A DNA stretch of 64,000 bases from the NCBI RefSeq assembly GCF_004001045.1, contig NZ_BIMK01000015.1, forward strand, positions 17,835 to 81,834, in the 5' to 3' direction. The translations under genes and the position numbers were made by a program. Position 1 is the first letter of the stretch. Each line of letters begins with the position of its first letter. Of the stretch, positions 53,455 through 62,313 are shown piece by piece. The notes beneath the pieces are model-generated. The model saw nothing but the letters and a program-made list of their open reading frames with translations. It was not told the DNA's origin and searched no databases. The DNA is from Paenibacillus chibensis (GTDB lineage Bacteria > Bacillota > Bacilli > Paenibacillales > Paenibacillaceae).

Positions 53455-54192
53455 ATGCGGGTGGATGTGATTGCCAATGTGGACAATATTAGATCGGAGG
53501 ATTTTATTCAAAAAAGCGCCGTCGTAATCGACGTGCTGCGCGCTACGAGCACGATGATCACAGCGCTCGCAAGCGGCGCGCGCGGTCTGCTTCCCGTAGA
53601 AACCGTCCCCGAGGCCCAAAGCAAGCGCAGCGAACATACCTTTGTCGGAGGAGAACGCTATTACAAAAAGATTCCGGGGTTTCAGGCCGGCAACTCCCCG
53701 CATGACTATATGTCTGAAGAGATTGCTGGCAAGCTGGTCATTCTGACGACATCCAACGGTACCCGCGGGATTTTGAAATCGCAGCGTGCTTCGCGCCTAT
53801 TGGCGGCGTCTTTCCTAAACGGTACGGCCTGCGGCTCTGCGCTTGTTTCTTTTGACCGCGACGTTATCCTGCTGTGCGCCGGCTGCAGAAACGATTTTTC
53901 GCTGGAAGACGGCCTGTGCGCCGGGATGATTATCGATGCGATGGAATCCATCCTCGACCAGCCGCTGCGCCTGAACGATCTGGGCATGGCCATGAAGCTA
54001 GCCTACAACCAGTGCCGCCATAACCTTTACGAGACCGTGATGGAATGCTCTTCCGCGAAACAGCTCGTCAAGCTAGGCTTCGCCCATGACGTGGAATACT
54101 GCACCGGCGTGGATACCGTGCCCGTCGTCCCGGCAGCCAAAAACGATCTTGTGCTGACACCGCTGAATTTGATTGGAACCGCCGGACGCTAA
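53455..54192 (+). CDS. ComB-type 2-phosphosulfolactate phosphatase
   Basis: A 245-residue protein of the ComB family (VVIDVLRATSTMITALASGARGLLPV, LTTSNGTRGI, LLCAGCRNDFSLEDGLCAG). The family dephosphorylates 2-phosphosulfolactate to sulfolactate. B. subtilis has a homologue, YitC, for making the 3-sulfolactate found in spores. The gene stands alone on the plus strand beside the spoIIIA operon, so a sporulation role is a fair inference. AAGGAGG precedes the ATG; a strong terminator follows. Confidence 0.87.
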   Translation: MRVDVIANVDNIRSEDFIQKSAVVIDVLRATSTMITALASGARGLLPVETVPEAQSKRSEHTFVGGERYYKKIPGFQAGNSPHDYMSEEIAGKLVILTTSNGTRGILKSQRASRLLAASFLNGTACGSALVSFDRDVILLCAGCRNDFSLEDGLCAGMIIDAMESILDQPLRLNDLGMAMKLAYNQCRHNLYETVMECSSAKQLVKLGFAHDVEYCTGVDTVPVVPAAKNDLVLTPLNLIGTAGR

Positions 54193-54230
54193 AGAAACGG
54201 CTTCATGTCCAGCAAACGAGCGATGGAACA

Positions 54231-54276
54231 AAAAAACGGCGGTGCCAGGATACTCTCCTTCGCACCGCCGTTTTTT
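54231..54276. terminator. Bidirectional terminator, copy 1 of a repeated hairpin
   Basis: The stem AAAAACGGCGGTGC/GCACCGCCGTTTTT has an inner AGGA/TCCT hairpin in the loop. It serves comB (plus) and the DUF1835 gene (minus). A nearly identical hairpin lies at 55411-55450. Confidence 0.9.
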
Positions 54277-54283
54277 CATTTGC

Positions 54284-55282
54284 TCACTCTCTGCAATCCA
54301 CAAGCGCCTTCGCTTCCACATCCCAGCGCCATGCTGCGCGCCTGCCAAGGAGATGGACACCCCCGTACCACCGGTCGATGCCGCAGCGCTCCACATGATC
54401 TTCCCCGCGTAATACCCGGGTTCCCCACTCCGTCATGACTAGCCTGCTGGCCTGAAAATCGGCCGACGGCTGGATAAAGCCGGGAAAAGCCTTCGTCCCT
54501 TCCAGTTTCAGCAGCGGGCTTTTCCCCTCGCACATGCTGCTCAAAACATGCCAGTACTGCAAATCCCCCATGCCTAATCCGTGCAGCTGATTTCCGATTT
54601 GCCTGAACAGCTCGATCGGCGAGCCTATGCCTGAGTCGATATGTTCCAATGTCAGCTGCTCAATGATGCCCAATCCGTTATCGGTGGAGGGATACCGCGA
54701 TAAATGCAGCCCGAACGCCTCCTTCACAAACGGCAGCGCCGACGTGTCTTCCCGCAGCAGCTTCTGGAGATCCTTTGGATCCGGCGAAGTGTATGCCTCC
54801 CAGACTGCGCTTCCGAGCTTAAGCTCGTCTTCCCTTACGGCGTGCCAGGTACCGGATAACGTCTTGAGCTGGCTGGCCGATAATTGTCCGAGTCCACGGA
54901 AAAGGCCCACTCCAGGGTAGTCACCGATACAGAGCAGGTGCAGTCTCGTCTGACCCAAGGACTGCCTGGCGAACCAGTGCAGCAGATAGCTCAGCATGGT
55001 CTGGTCGAACAGATCATGCTCGAACCAGAGCACGATGTCTTCATATTCGCGGAACCGGGCCAATTGAAGCTCCTGTGCCTCGCTGGACCGGATAAAATCT
55101 TCTTCCGGTATTCCCATGGCCTTCTCCAGATATTTTGCGCGGACCGAGCGATGAGAAGGTTCGGCTGCCTCGCGGAAAACGGGTCCTTCCGGATACACCT
55201 CGCGCCAGACGAGAATATCTCCCTGGACGACCCCTTGCTGAAGCGTTTTGGCGACGGCATCGCCGTTGACAATATGCAGCAT
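54284..55282 (-). CDS. DUF1835 domain-containing protein
   Basis: A 332-residue soluble protein. The N-terminal DUF1835 region starts LHIVNGDAVAKTLQQ, contains GDILVWREVYPEGPV and the EDIVLWFEHDLFDQTML segment. A longer C-terminal region follows, with no known function. I choose ATG 55282, because AAGGGGGA lies before it; the frame is open to 55321. It is flanked by two copies of the same terminator hairpin. Confidence 0.78.
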   Translation of the reverse strand: MLHIVNGDAVAKTLQQGVVQGDILVWREVYPEGPVFREAAEPSHRSVRAKYLEKAMGIPEEDFIRSSEAQELQLARFREYEDIVLWFEHDLFDQTMLSYLLHWFARQSLGQTRLHLLCIGDYPGVGLFRGLGQLSASQLKTLSGTWHAVREDELKLGSAVWEAYTSPDPKDLQKLLREDTSALPFVKEAFGLHLSRYPSTDNGLGIIEQLTLEHIDSGIGSPIELFRQIGNQLHGLGMGDLQYWHVLSSMCEGKSPLLKLEGTKAFPGFIQPSADFQASRLVMTEWGTRVLRGEDHVERCGIDRWYGGVHLLGRRAAWRWDVEAKALVDCRE

Positions 55283-55410
55283 GCTTTTTCCCCCTTCGTA
55301 CAATTGCGGGAACACGGACACGAAGTTTTTTCCCTTTCTTCAGAATGTCCACCATATACATGAAGAGCAGCTTTCTCCCCTAAAAGGTTACGTGGCTGCC
55401 TCCATAAACG

Positions 55411-55450
55411 AAAAAACGGCGATGCCAGGATGATCTCCTTCGCACCGCCG
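55411..55450 (-). terminator. Terminator of lysC, copy 2 of a repeated hairpin
   Basis: CGGCGATGC (55417-55425) pairs with GCACCGCCG (55442-55450) with one mismatch and an inner AGGA/TCCT hairpin; U6 follows on the minus strand. The sequence is nearly the same as 54231-54276. Confidence 0.85.
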
Positions 55451-55481
55451 CTTTATCCCTTTATATGCTCCCTAGTTCCTC

Positions 55482-56735
55482 TTAACGGCGTTCCTGCGGT
55501 CCTCCGACAAACACCTGTGCATCCGTATCCAAGTTGTAAGCCGTATGCAGCGCCCGGACGACCTGTTCCAGGTTGCCGTTCTCGATGACGCAGGATGTCT
55601 TGATTTCCGACGTGCTGACCATTTTAATGCTGACGCCCTGTTTGGAAATAACGTCAAACATTTGGGCAGCTACGCCCGGATGGCTGATCATGCCCGCGCC
55701 GACGATCGAAACCTTCACCAGGTTGGTCTCGGAAGTCACTTCGCGGTATGGAAGCTTGGATTTGAGGCCGTGAATTACTTCAAGCGCATACTCGCTTTCG
55801 GACAAGGAGGTCGTAAAGGAGAAATCCGCCTTGCCGTCCTGAACACCGCTTTGTACGATAATATCCACGTTGATCGAAGCGTCGGCGAGTGCGCCGAATA
55901 CTTGAGCCAGCACGCCCGGAATATCCTCCACGCCAAGAATGCTGATTCTTGCCACATTTTTATCATAAGCGATGCCGCTTACTACGACTCCTTGTTCCAC
56001 GCTCGTTTCCTCCTTAACCGCTGTACCTTCGTTATAGTTGAAGCTGGATCTGACGACCAGGTGCACCTTATGATGCTTGGCGTATTCGACCGCCCGCGGA
56101 TGCAGGACAGCCGCCCCCAGATTCGCGAGCTCCAGCATTTCGTCATAGGATATTTCCTCAAGCTTGCGCGCGCATTTCACCATGCGCGGGTCTGTCGAAT
56201 AAATTCCGTCCACATCCGTATAGATTTCGCATACATCCGCACCGATCGCTGCCGCGAGCGCAACAGCCGTCGTATCCGACCCGCCGCGTCCGAGCGTCGT
56301 GATTTCGCCGTCCTCGGTCATGCCTTGAAAGCCTGCGACGATGACGATTTGATCGTTTTGCAGAGCGGACTGTACGCGTTCAGGTATAATATCCATAATC
56401 CGCGCTTTGCCGTGCACAGGTTCTGTACGGAATCCAGCCTGCCATCCGGTCAGCGAGACGGCGCTGCGTCCAAGCTGATGAATGGCCATCGACAACAGGG
56501 ACATGGAAATCTGCTCCCCTGTCGTCATCAGCATATCCATTTCCCGTGCGGGAGGCTCAGGATTCAGAAGCTTCGCTTGATCAATCAGGTCGTCCGTGGT
56601 ATCTCCCATCGCGGAAACGACCACGACGCATTGATGTCCTTCGTCCTGCTTCTCAACGATGCGTCTGGCGACGCGCTTCATTCGCTCCGTGTCTCCTACA
56701 GAGCTGCCTCCGAATTTCATGACGTACAGTGACAA
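55482..56735 (-). CDS. lysC: Aspartate kinase
   Basis: A 417-residue aspartokinase that phosphorylates aspartate in lysine, threonine, methionine and diaminopimelate synthesis. The kinase domain has KFGGSSVGD and TTLGRGGSDTTAVALAAA. Two ACT domains follow (ISILGVEDIPGVLAQVFGAL, VSIVGAGMISHPGVAAQMF), which bind feedback inhibitors. The start is probably TTG 56735, ten bases after GGGGAG; GTG 56753 and ATG 56720 are alternatives. It is not linked to other lysine genes. No lysine riboswitch fits in the short leader. Confidence 0.95.
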   Translation of the reverse strand: MSLYVMKFGGSSVGDTERMKRVARRIVEKQDEGHQCVVVVSAMGDTTDDLIDQAKLLNPEPPAREMDMLMTTGEQISMSLLSMAIHQLGRSAVSLTGWQAGFRTEPVHGKARIMDIIPERVQSALQNDQIVIVAGFQGMTEDGEITTLGRGGSDTTAVALAAAIGADVCEIYTDVDGIYSTDPRMVKCARKLEEISYDEMLELANLGAAVLHPRAVEYAKHHKVHLVVRSSFNYNEGTAVKEETSVEQGVVVSGIAYDKNVARISILGVEDIPGVLAQVFGALADASINVDIIVQSGVQDGKADFSFTTSLSESEYALEVIHGLKSKLPYREVTSETNLVKVSIVGAGMISHPGVAAQMFDVISKQGVSIKMVSTSEIKTSCVIENGNLEQVVRALHTAYNLDTDAQVFVGGPQERR

Positions 56736-56800
56736 CTTCGATTCACTCCCCACTCATTATCCAAATGTCTATTTTACGCTTTAAATTAGTATAATACGAA

Positions 56801-56827
56801 AGTCCACCGGAGAGGTAGACTTTTTTT
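56801..56827 (+). terminator. Plus-strand terminator-like hairpin without a plus-strand gene
   Basis: AGTCCACC (56801-56808) / GGTAGACT (56814-56821) with one mismatch and a 5-nt loop is followed by TTTTTTT. The nearest plus-strand gene is 2.6 kb upstream. It could block antisense transcription from the lysC region. Confidence 0.5.
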
Positions 56828-56867
56828 CCTGTGAGGCTATGTATATCAAGGACTTTTCCTGCTTATG

Positions 56868-56897
56868 CAAAAAATCCCCCTCACTGGAGGTGAGGGG
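56868..56897 (-). terminator. Terminator of efp
   Basis: An 8-bp GC-rich stem CCCCTCAC/GTGAGGGG (56877-56884 / 56890-56897) is followed by U6 on the minus strand. Confidence 0.88.
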
Positions 56898-56936
56898 AAT
56901 CCGAAGTTCAAACCGTTCCTTTTCCGAAGAAAAAAA

Positions 56937-57494
56937 CTACGCGCGGGAGATGTACTTTCCTTCACGGGTATCGATCAGGAGGACATCGCCTTCGTTAATG
57001 AACAGCGGAACCTGAACGTTCAGGCCGGTTTCAACCTTGGCGTTTTTCGTAGCGCCCGTAGCCGTGTTGCCTTTGATGCCCGGCTCGGTTTCAACAACCT
57101 TCAGCTCAACGCTGGTAGGGAGGTTGATGCCCAGGATTTCGCCTTGGTAGCTGACAATGTTTACGTTCATGTTTTCTTTCAGGAAGTTCAGTTCCCATTC
57201 CAGCTGATCGCTGTCCAGGGTGAATTGGTCGTAAGTTTCGTTGTCCATAAACGTATGTTCCTGGCCGCTCGCATACAGGTAAGAAACGCCGCGGTTTTCG
57301 ATGATCGCACGGCCGATGGTCTCGCCAGCACGGAATGTGCGCTCTACTGTATTGCCGTTACGAAGGTTTTTCAGCTTGGAGCGAACGAAAGCCGCACCTT
57401 TACCTGGTTTTACGTGTTGGAAATCAAGAACGGTAAAAATATCGCCATCCACTTCTACCGTTAATCCTGTTTTAAAATCGTTTACTGAAATCAC
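56937..57494 (-). CDS. efp: Elongation factor P
   Basis: A 185-residue, three-domain translation factor that relieves ribosome stalling at polyproline. The domain I loop PGKGAAF has Lys32, the site modified in many species. The end shows [30 protein letters not shown]. The gene order efp-yqhT-aroQ-yqhR matches Bacillus. Confidence 0.97.
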   Translation of the reverse strand: MISVNDFKTGLTVEVDGDIFTVLDFQHVKPGKGAAFVRSKLKNLRNGNTVERTFRAGETIGRAIIENRGVSYLYASGQEHTFMDNETYDQFTLDSDQLEWELNFLKENMNVNIVSYQGEILGINLPTSVELKVVETEPGIKGNTATGATKNAKVETGLNVQVPLFINEGDVLLIDTREGKYISRA

Positions 57495-57531
57495 AAAAAT
57501 GCCTCCTAAAATAAAATATATATTGCGTTAA

Positions 57532-58608
57532 TCACACCGGCAATACGGTAAATTCCTTCGACGAATGCGTCAAGACAGCATTTCCCGTCTCCGTGATCAC
57601 AATATCATCCTCAATGCGAACACCGCCAAGTCCCGGAATGTAAATGCCCGGTTCAACGGTGACGACCATGCCCGGCTGCAGAATATCGTCGCTCAGCTTG
57701 GACAGCCGCGGATTTTCATGCACTTCCATACCGAGGCCGTGGCCTGTACTATGGCCGAACATGTCCCCGTAGCCGTATTTCGCAATGATGTCGCGCGCCA
57801 AAGCGTCAGCTTCGCGGCCGGTCATCCCAGGCTTAATGTGTTCGAGGGCATGCAGCTGCGCCTCCAGAACAATGTTGTAAATCTCTTTCAGCTTCGGATC
57901 AGGCTCGCCGATCGCGATGGTACGGGTCAGGTCGGAGCAATAGCCGTCAAGAAGCGCGCCAAAGTCAAACGTAATCAGCTCGTTGCCCGCAATCACGCGT
58001 TCGCTGGCAACGCCATGCGGCATCGCGGAGCGTTCTCCGGAGGCGACGATCGTGTCAAACGAGGAGCAAGTCGCGCCATGGCGACGCATGTAGAATTCCA
58101 TCTCGAGATCGACTTCGCGTTCGGTCATTCCCGATTTGACGAAGCCCAAAATGTGATTGAATGTACTGTCGGCAAGATCCGCAGCTCTCTGCATCACCTT
58201 CAGCTCCTCAGCATCCTTAATGATGCGCAGCTGTTCAACGAGGCCCGAAACCGGCACCAGTTGAATCGGCTTAAGCTGCTCTGCATAAGCGCTGTATGAA
58301 GCAAAGGACACATCATCCTGTTCAAAAGCAAGCTTGTTGATGTTGGCGGAAGCCAGCAATTCCTTGACCGTATCCGTAACCCGCTGCGCATGTTCGACAA
58401 CCTTGAAATCCTTCGCTTGCTGCGGCGCCTGGGTCATATAGCGGAAGTCGGTCAGCAAATATGCGTCGTTCAAGGTCACCAGCACATAGCCTGAAGAACC
58501 CGTAAATCCGCTCAGGTAACGGCGGTTAATCGCGCTGGTGACAAACAATGCCTCCACATTTTTTTGCTGCATCGCTTCACGCAGTTTAAGTACACGATGG
58601 TTGCTCAT
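57532..58608 (-). CDS. Xaa-Pro aminopeptidase (M24 family, YqhT-like)
   Basis: A 358-residue protein with a creatinase-like N-domain and an M24 pita-bread catalytic domain. Metal ligands appear in FDFGALLDGYCSDLTRT, STGHGLGMEVHE, VTVEPGIYI and VRIEDDIVI. It releases N-terminal residues linked to proline. ATG 58608 is preceded by GGAGACGAAAGG; the frame is open to 58629. It lies 37 bp upstream of efp. Confidence 0.93.
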   Translation of the reverse strand: MSNHRVLKLREAMQQKNVEALFVTSAINRRYLSGFTGSSGYVLVTLNDAYLLTDFRYMTQAPQQAKDFKVVEHAQRVTDTVKELLASANINKLAFEQDDVSFASYSAYAEQLKPIQLVPVSGLVEQLRIIKDAEELKVMQRAADLADSTFNHILGFVKSGMTEREVDLEMEFYMRRHGATCSSFDTIVASGERSAMPHGVASERVIAGNELITFDFGALLDGYCSDLTRTIAIGEPDPKLKEIYNIVLEAQLHALEHIKPGMTGREADALARDIIAKYGYGDMFGHSTGHGLGMEVHENPRLSKLSDDILQPGMVVTVEPGIYIPGLGGVRIEDDIVITETGNAVLTHSSKEFTVLPV

Positions 58609-58659
58609 AAGCCTTTCGTCTCCTCTCACTTCACAGCTTCATCCGGAAGAGGCAGCGAC

Positions 58660-59106
58660 CTATTGTCCCTGACTTTCCAAGTGGCGAAGCAGGGCAATCA
58701 ATCCAAGTTCATAGCTTACAGCACCGAATCCCGCAATCTGTCCAACGGCAACGGGAGCGATGACCGACGTATGACGGAACTCTTCCCGGGCATGGATGTT
58801 GGATAGATGCACCTCAACCGTAGGTATCCGTACGGAGCTGATCGCGTCCCGCACAGCATAGCTGTAGTGAGTCAACGCGCCAGGATTCAGGACGATCCCG
58901 TCGGCATGGCCGAGAGCGCCATGGATTCGGTCGATGATGTCGCCTTCATGGTTGGATTGATAAAATGTAACCGACACGCCCAAAGCTTCCGCCTTTTGAA
59001 GCAAACCTTCCTCGATGGCTTGCAGGCTTTGAGAGCCGTATACACCGGGCTCCCGAAGCCCAAGCAGGTTCAGGTTCGGTCCGTTGATCACCCATATGGT
59101 TCTCAA
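58660..59106 (-). CDS. aroQ: Type II 3-dehydroquinate dehydratase
   Basis: A 148-residue shikimate-pathway enzyme converting 3-dehydroquinate to 3-dehydroshikimate. Visible features are [18 protein letters not shown] with the catalytic Tyr, [30 protein letters not shown] and [18 protein letters not shown]. It lies 51 bp upstream of the Xaa-Pro peptidase gene. Confidence 0.97.
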   Translation of the reverse strand: MRTIWVINGPNLNLLGLREPGVYGSQSLQAIEEGLLQKAEALGVSVTFYQSNHEGDIIDRIHGALGHADGIVLNPGALTHYSYAVRDAISSVRIPTVEVHLSNIHAREEFRHTSVIAPVAVGQIAGFGAVSYELGLIALLRHLESQGQ

Positions 59107-59189
59107 AATGGTATTCCCACCCTTATCGTCAAATAACCATCTGCTATTTTAACATAGGGAATGTCCACTTGAGAAGTTTTTTTGCTCGC

Positions 59190-59699
59190 TCAGGCCTTGG
59201 CATGCTGCGGTTCCCGCTTCCGTTCATCGGTAAACTCCACCGCGATGGTGTAGCCGATAAACAATCCCCAAAGCAGAAACAGGCAAAATTCACTGACGAT
59301 CGTATTCCATCCCAGCTGCCGAAGTGGCTTGACCATATGAAGTGCCGGGCCGGCGGCGGCAAAAATGAGGCACCACCATACCATTCCATAGATGATCCCC
59401 GGCCACGGTCCTCTCATCTTGCGGAAAAGCAAAGCGTATATAATTGATGCAATCGTCGAGAGGAGAATAAACAGCAGCCAGCCGGCGAGATGGCCGGAGC
59501 CGCTTTTCAAAAACGAAAGCTTAAAGAACGGGGCTCCAAGAAAGCCCGGAATCACTTTCGTAAAATGGAATGAATAAAACACCCAGTGAATGGCGCCCCA
59601 GATCAGTCCCGCAAAAAAACCGAGCTCAAGCGCAAACGCCATAACGTTCGTGTTCCCATCCTGTAACTTTTGTTGATGAGCGGCAGCCTGTGTCGTCAT
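59190..59699 (-). CDS. yqhR: YqhR family membrane protein
   Basis: A 169-residue protein with about four transmembrane helices (LELGFFAGLIWGAIHWVFY, WLLFILLSTIASIIYALLF, GIIYGMVWWCLIFAAAG, FCLFLLWGLFIGYTIAV). It matches YqhR by size and position between aroQ and yqhQ. Its role is unknown, although it is in the sporulation regulon in Bacillus. It is divergent from yqhQ. Confidence 0.87.
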   Translation of the reverse strand: MTTQAAAHQQKLQDGNTNVMAFALELGFFAGLIWGAIHWVFYSFHFTKVIPGFLGAPFFKLSFLKSGSGHLAGWLLFILLSTIASIIYALLFRKMRGPWPGIIYGMVWWCLIFAAAGPALHMVKPLRQLGWNTIVSEFCLFLLWGLFIGYTIAVEFTDERKREPQHAKA

Positions 59700-59902
59700 G
59701 TTAGAGGACTCCTTTTGTTTTCCTTAGTATGCACATTTCGACCAAGCCATAACCAACTAGAAATTGAAGCGGAAATTCGATACAATAGACTTAATCAAAC
59801 TCAGGCTTTCCTTGCGCACTCTTCATGCCTCGAAAAGCCGGGTTACCGATGCAGGACCTGTCGGATCCTGTATACATCCATTACTCGGGGAAGGTGAACT
59901 GG

Positions 59903-60898
59903 TTGTCGCAAGAATCAAAAACTGTCAGCTACGGCGGCCAAGCCGTTATTGAAGGCGTTATGTTTGGCGGCAAATATGTCAATGTGACAGCCGTACGTCG
60001 CAAGAATCAGGAGATTACATTTTTGGAAGTGCCCAAGGAAGATAAGAACTGGGTCCGCAAGCTGCGCAAGGTCCCGCTGCTGCGAGGCATCGTCAGTATC
60101 ATAGATTCGAGCGCCAAGGGAACGAAGCATTTGAACTATTCCGCAGATGCATATGCGGACGATACACTGGAGCCTGAAGAGCGCGAAAAGCTGAAGGAGA
60201 AGGAAGAATCCAAGTGGAGCCTCAGCATGATTATCGGCGTGGCTGCGGTAGGCGTTCTCTCCTTCGTGGTCGGCAAGCTGGTGCTCACGCTGCTCCCGGT
60301 ATTTTTGGAAAGTTTCTTGTTCGGCAAGCTTTTCAGCAACTATATTCTGCATAATCTCATTGAAGGGGTCATCAAGCTCCTGCTGCTTCTGGTGTACCTG
60401 TGGGCCATTTCCCAGACGCCGGTGGTCAAGCGTTTGTTCCAGTACCATGGTGCAGAGCATAAAGTGATTACCACCTATGAGGCAGGCGAGGAATTGACTG
60501 TACAGAACGTGCAGAAGCACAGCCGGCTCCATTATCGCTGCGGAAGCAGCTTTATGATGCTCACGATCGTGCTGGGCGTCCTGATCTACTCCCTTGTACC
60601 ATGGGATAACATGACGCAGCGTGTGCTGCAGCGGATTGTTTTGCTTCCTGTCGTGATCGCTATTTCGTTTGAATTTTTGAAAATGACGAACTCGCTCAGA
60701 GAAGTACCCGTGCTGCGCTATCTCGGCTATCCTGGACTGTGGCTGCAGCTGCTTACTACCAAGGAACCGAAGGACGATCAGGTCGAGGTTTCGATTGCTT
60801 CCTTTAAACGTATGCTCGAGCTTGACGAACAAATGGAAAATGCACCTGCATCAAACCAGCCTGTCAGAACTGGAGTCTTGGATCCCCTGAAAGGATGA
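59903..60898 (+). CDS. yqhQ: DUF1385 family membrane protein YqhQ
   Basis: A 331-residue protein of the DUF1385 family. The conserved N-terminus YGGQAVIEGVMFGGKYVNVTAVR, a charged middle part, about four transmembrane helices and the family hallmark YHGAEHKVITTYEAGEELTV are seen. I choose TTG 59903, because AAGGTGA lies 5 nt before it; the open frame to 59825 is not conserved. The family role is poorly known. It forms an operon with the next gene (7-bp gap). Confidence 0.9.
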   Translation: MSQESKTVSYGGQAVIEGVMFGGKYVNVTAVRRKNQEITFLEVPKEDKNWVRKLRKVPLLRGIVSIIDSSAKGTKHLNYSADAYADDTLEPEEREKLKEKEESKWSLSMIIGVAAVGVLSFVVGKLVLTLLPVFLESFLFGKLFSNYILHNLIEGVIKLLLLLVYLWAISQTPVVKRLFQYHGAEHKVITTYEAGEELTVQNVQKHSRLHYRCGSSFMMLTIVLGVLIYSLVPWDNMTQRVLQRIVLLPVVIAISFEFLKMTNSLREVPVLRYLGYPGLWLQLLTTKEPKDDQVEVSIASFKRMLELDEQMENAPASNQPVRTGVLDPLKG

Positions 60899-60905
60899 GG
60901 ATGAG

Positions 60906-61232
60906 ATGAAAAGGCATGCGATAATCTTTTGGGTTGCCATGGTGCTTGCTGTCATTGGCATCGTAGATATGGCATTCTTCGATAAGGGAGCACTGATCCG
61001 GTTGCTGCTTATCCCCTTGCTCGTGTTCGGTGTCATATTCCTGCTCTACAAGTATCAGCCCGGACGTGCCAAGAAGCAGAAGATCAAAATCAAGCCTTCC
61101 GCCAAAACGATGGAAAAGGTGGCTGCTGCCAAACGCACGAACCAAACTTCCGGCAAAAGAAAGCATTATCCTTTTCAGGTCATCGAGGGTTCCAAAGGCA
61201 AAAACGATGATCAGCAGCCCAAATATCATTAA
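60906..61232 (+). CDS. yqhP: YqhP-like small membrane protein
   Basis: A 108-residue protein with two transmembrane helices (IIFWVAMVLAVIGIVDMAF and LIRLLLIPLLVFGVIFLLY) and a very basic tail of about 55 residues. Its size and position after yqhQ fit YqhP of Bacillus. The function is unknown; the tail could touch nucleic acid or the membrane surface. Confidence 0.8.
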   Translation: MKRHAIIFWVAMVLAVIGIVDMAFFDKGALIRLLLIPLLVFGVIFLLYKYQPGRAKKQKIKIKPSAKTMEKVAAAKRTNQTSGKRKHYPFQVIEGSKGKNDDQQPKYH

Positions 61233-61247
61233 CGAGCAAATTTAAAC

Positions 61248-61290
61248 AGGCGCCCGCCGCATCCCTTCAAGAGGGAGCGACGGGCGCCTT
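61248..61290. terminator. Terminator between convergent yqhP and yqhO
   Basis: AGGCGCCCG (61248-61256) pairs with CGGGCGCCT (61281-61289), with a further inner CCCTT/AGGG stem. The U-tract (TTCTCT) is weak. Confidence 0.65.
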
Positions 61291-61304
61291 CTCTATTCAT
61301 CAAT

Positions 61305-62237
61305 TCATTCCTTGAATCTCGCAAAAAATTTGCTCCCCGCCTGCAAGCCAGACTCATACAGCTCCGCGCTTTGATCCGGTGTAATATGAAACTGCGTCGT
61401 CCCCACGCCAAGCGTGGGGATTTTGATCGTTCTGAACCGGTTGACCTGCTCGATATACCGTTCATCGTGAGCCGAAAGCATCGTTTCAAACATCGCCTGC
61501 AGCATGCTGATCGGTCCCCGTATGATATGGGGACTTCCGGAACTGCGGCCTACCATCTGAAATCCGATCGTCTGAATAGACGTCTGACCGAAGGATGGCT
61601 GCTCTGCAGGTGAAGTCGAATCGAACAGCCAGAGCGGGAAGTTGCTGAGGAGCCCTCCATCCACAACATAGACGAACTGGTCTTTAAACGATTTGCCGCG
61701 AGCGGCATTTCCGCACATTCTGAGTATGACGGGATCAAAAAAATAAGGAATGCTCGTACTCATGCGAATGGCTTTGGACACCTCAAAGGCAGCAGGATTG
61801 ATCCCCAGCTTGATCAGGTCATCCGGAAGCACCAGTATTTTGCCGTTGGTGATATCGGAGGCGATTATCATCAATTTACCGTGGGGGATATCGGAAAAGG
61901 TGCGTATTCCTTTGGTTCTTAATATATTATGAATCCAGAGTTCAAGCGCTTCGACGGAGTAAAGCCCTTTTTTAATAAATAGGCGTACCGCAGGTCCGAT
62001 AATTTTGGCATTAAAAATGGGAGCTCTGTGTAGAAAGGAATCGAATGGCGTCGTCCTGACGATTTCGCTCATTTCGTCAGCCGTAAAGCCGGCAGCAAGC
62101 AGAGCGGCAACGATGGATCCGGACGAGGTTCCTGCCAGCCTGTTGAAAACGACGCCCGCATTTTCGGCTGATTTCACAGCGCCTGCAAGCGAGATCCCCT
62201 TGACCCCGCCGCCCTCAAAAACAGCGTTGATGAGCAT
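61305..62237 (-). CDS. yqhO: Patatin-like phospholipase (YqhO-like)
   Basis: A 310-residue patatin-domain protein of the RssA/NTE type. It has the oxyanion loop GGGVKG (9-14), the nucleophile elbow GTSSG (Ser38) and DGG in YVVDGGLLSNFPLWLF, which supplies the catalytic Asp. It likely hydrolyses lipid acyl esters. Its ribosome binding site GGGGGT lies within the hairpin that ends the upstream glycosidase gene. Position next to yqhPQ matches Bacillus. Confidence 0.92.
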   Translation of the reverse strand: MLINAVFEGGGVKGISLAGAVKSAENAGVVFNRLAGTSSGSIVAALLAAGFTADEMSEIVRTTPFDSFLHRAPIFNAKIIGPAVRLFIKKGLYSVEALELWIHNILRTKGIRTFSDIPHGKLMIIASDITNGKILVLPDDLIKLGINPAAFEVSKAIRMSTSIPYFFDPVILRMCGNAARGKSFKDQFVYVVDGGLLSNFPLWLFDSTSPAEQPSFGQTSIQTIGFQMVGRSSGSPHIIRGPISMLQAMFETMLSAHDERYIEQVNRFRTIKIPTLGVGTTQFHITPDQSAELYESGLQAGSKFFARFKE

Positions 62238-62240
62238 ACA

Positions 62241-62284
62241 AAAACCCCCGTCCTCAACTATTCAAAATAATGTATGAGAACGGG
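62241..62284 (-). terminator. Terminator of the family-10-like hydrolase gene
   Basis: On the minus strand CCCGTTCTCA pairs with TGAGGACGGG (one mismatch) and U4 follows. The 3' half includes the ribosome binding site of yqhO, so readthrough and yqhO translation may interfere with each other. Confidence 0.6.
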
Positions 62285-62313
62285 AGTCGATTCATGACTC
62301 GATATGAACGTAA

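Noticed and set aside
54231..55450. CRISPR-like repeat array
   Set aside because: There are only two copies, 1.2 kb apart, and each is a transcription terminator at a gene end.
55545..56732. 395-codon plus-strand ORF opposite lysC
   Set aside because: Antisense reading of a conserved aspartokinase; its length results from codon bias.
56754..56936. Lysine riboswitch before lysC
   Set aside because: The leader is about 180 bp in total and is shared with the efp region. The conserved lysine riboswitch fold is not recognisable.
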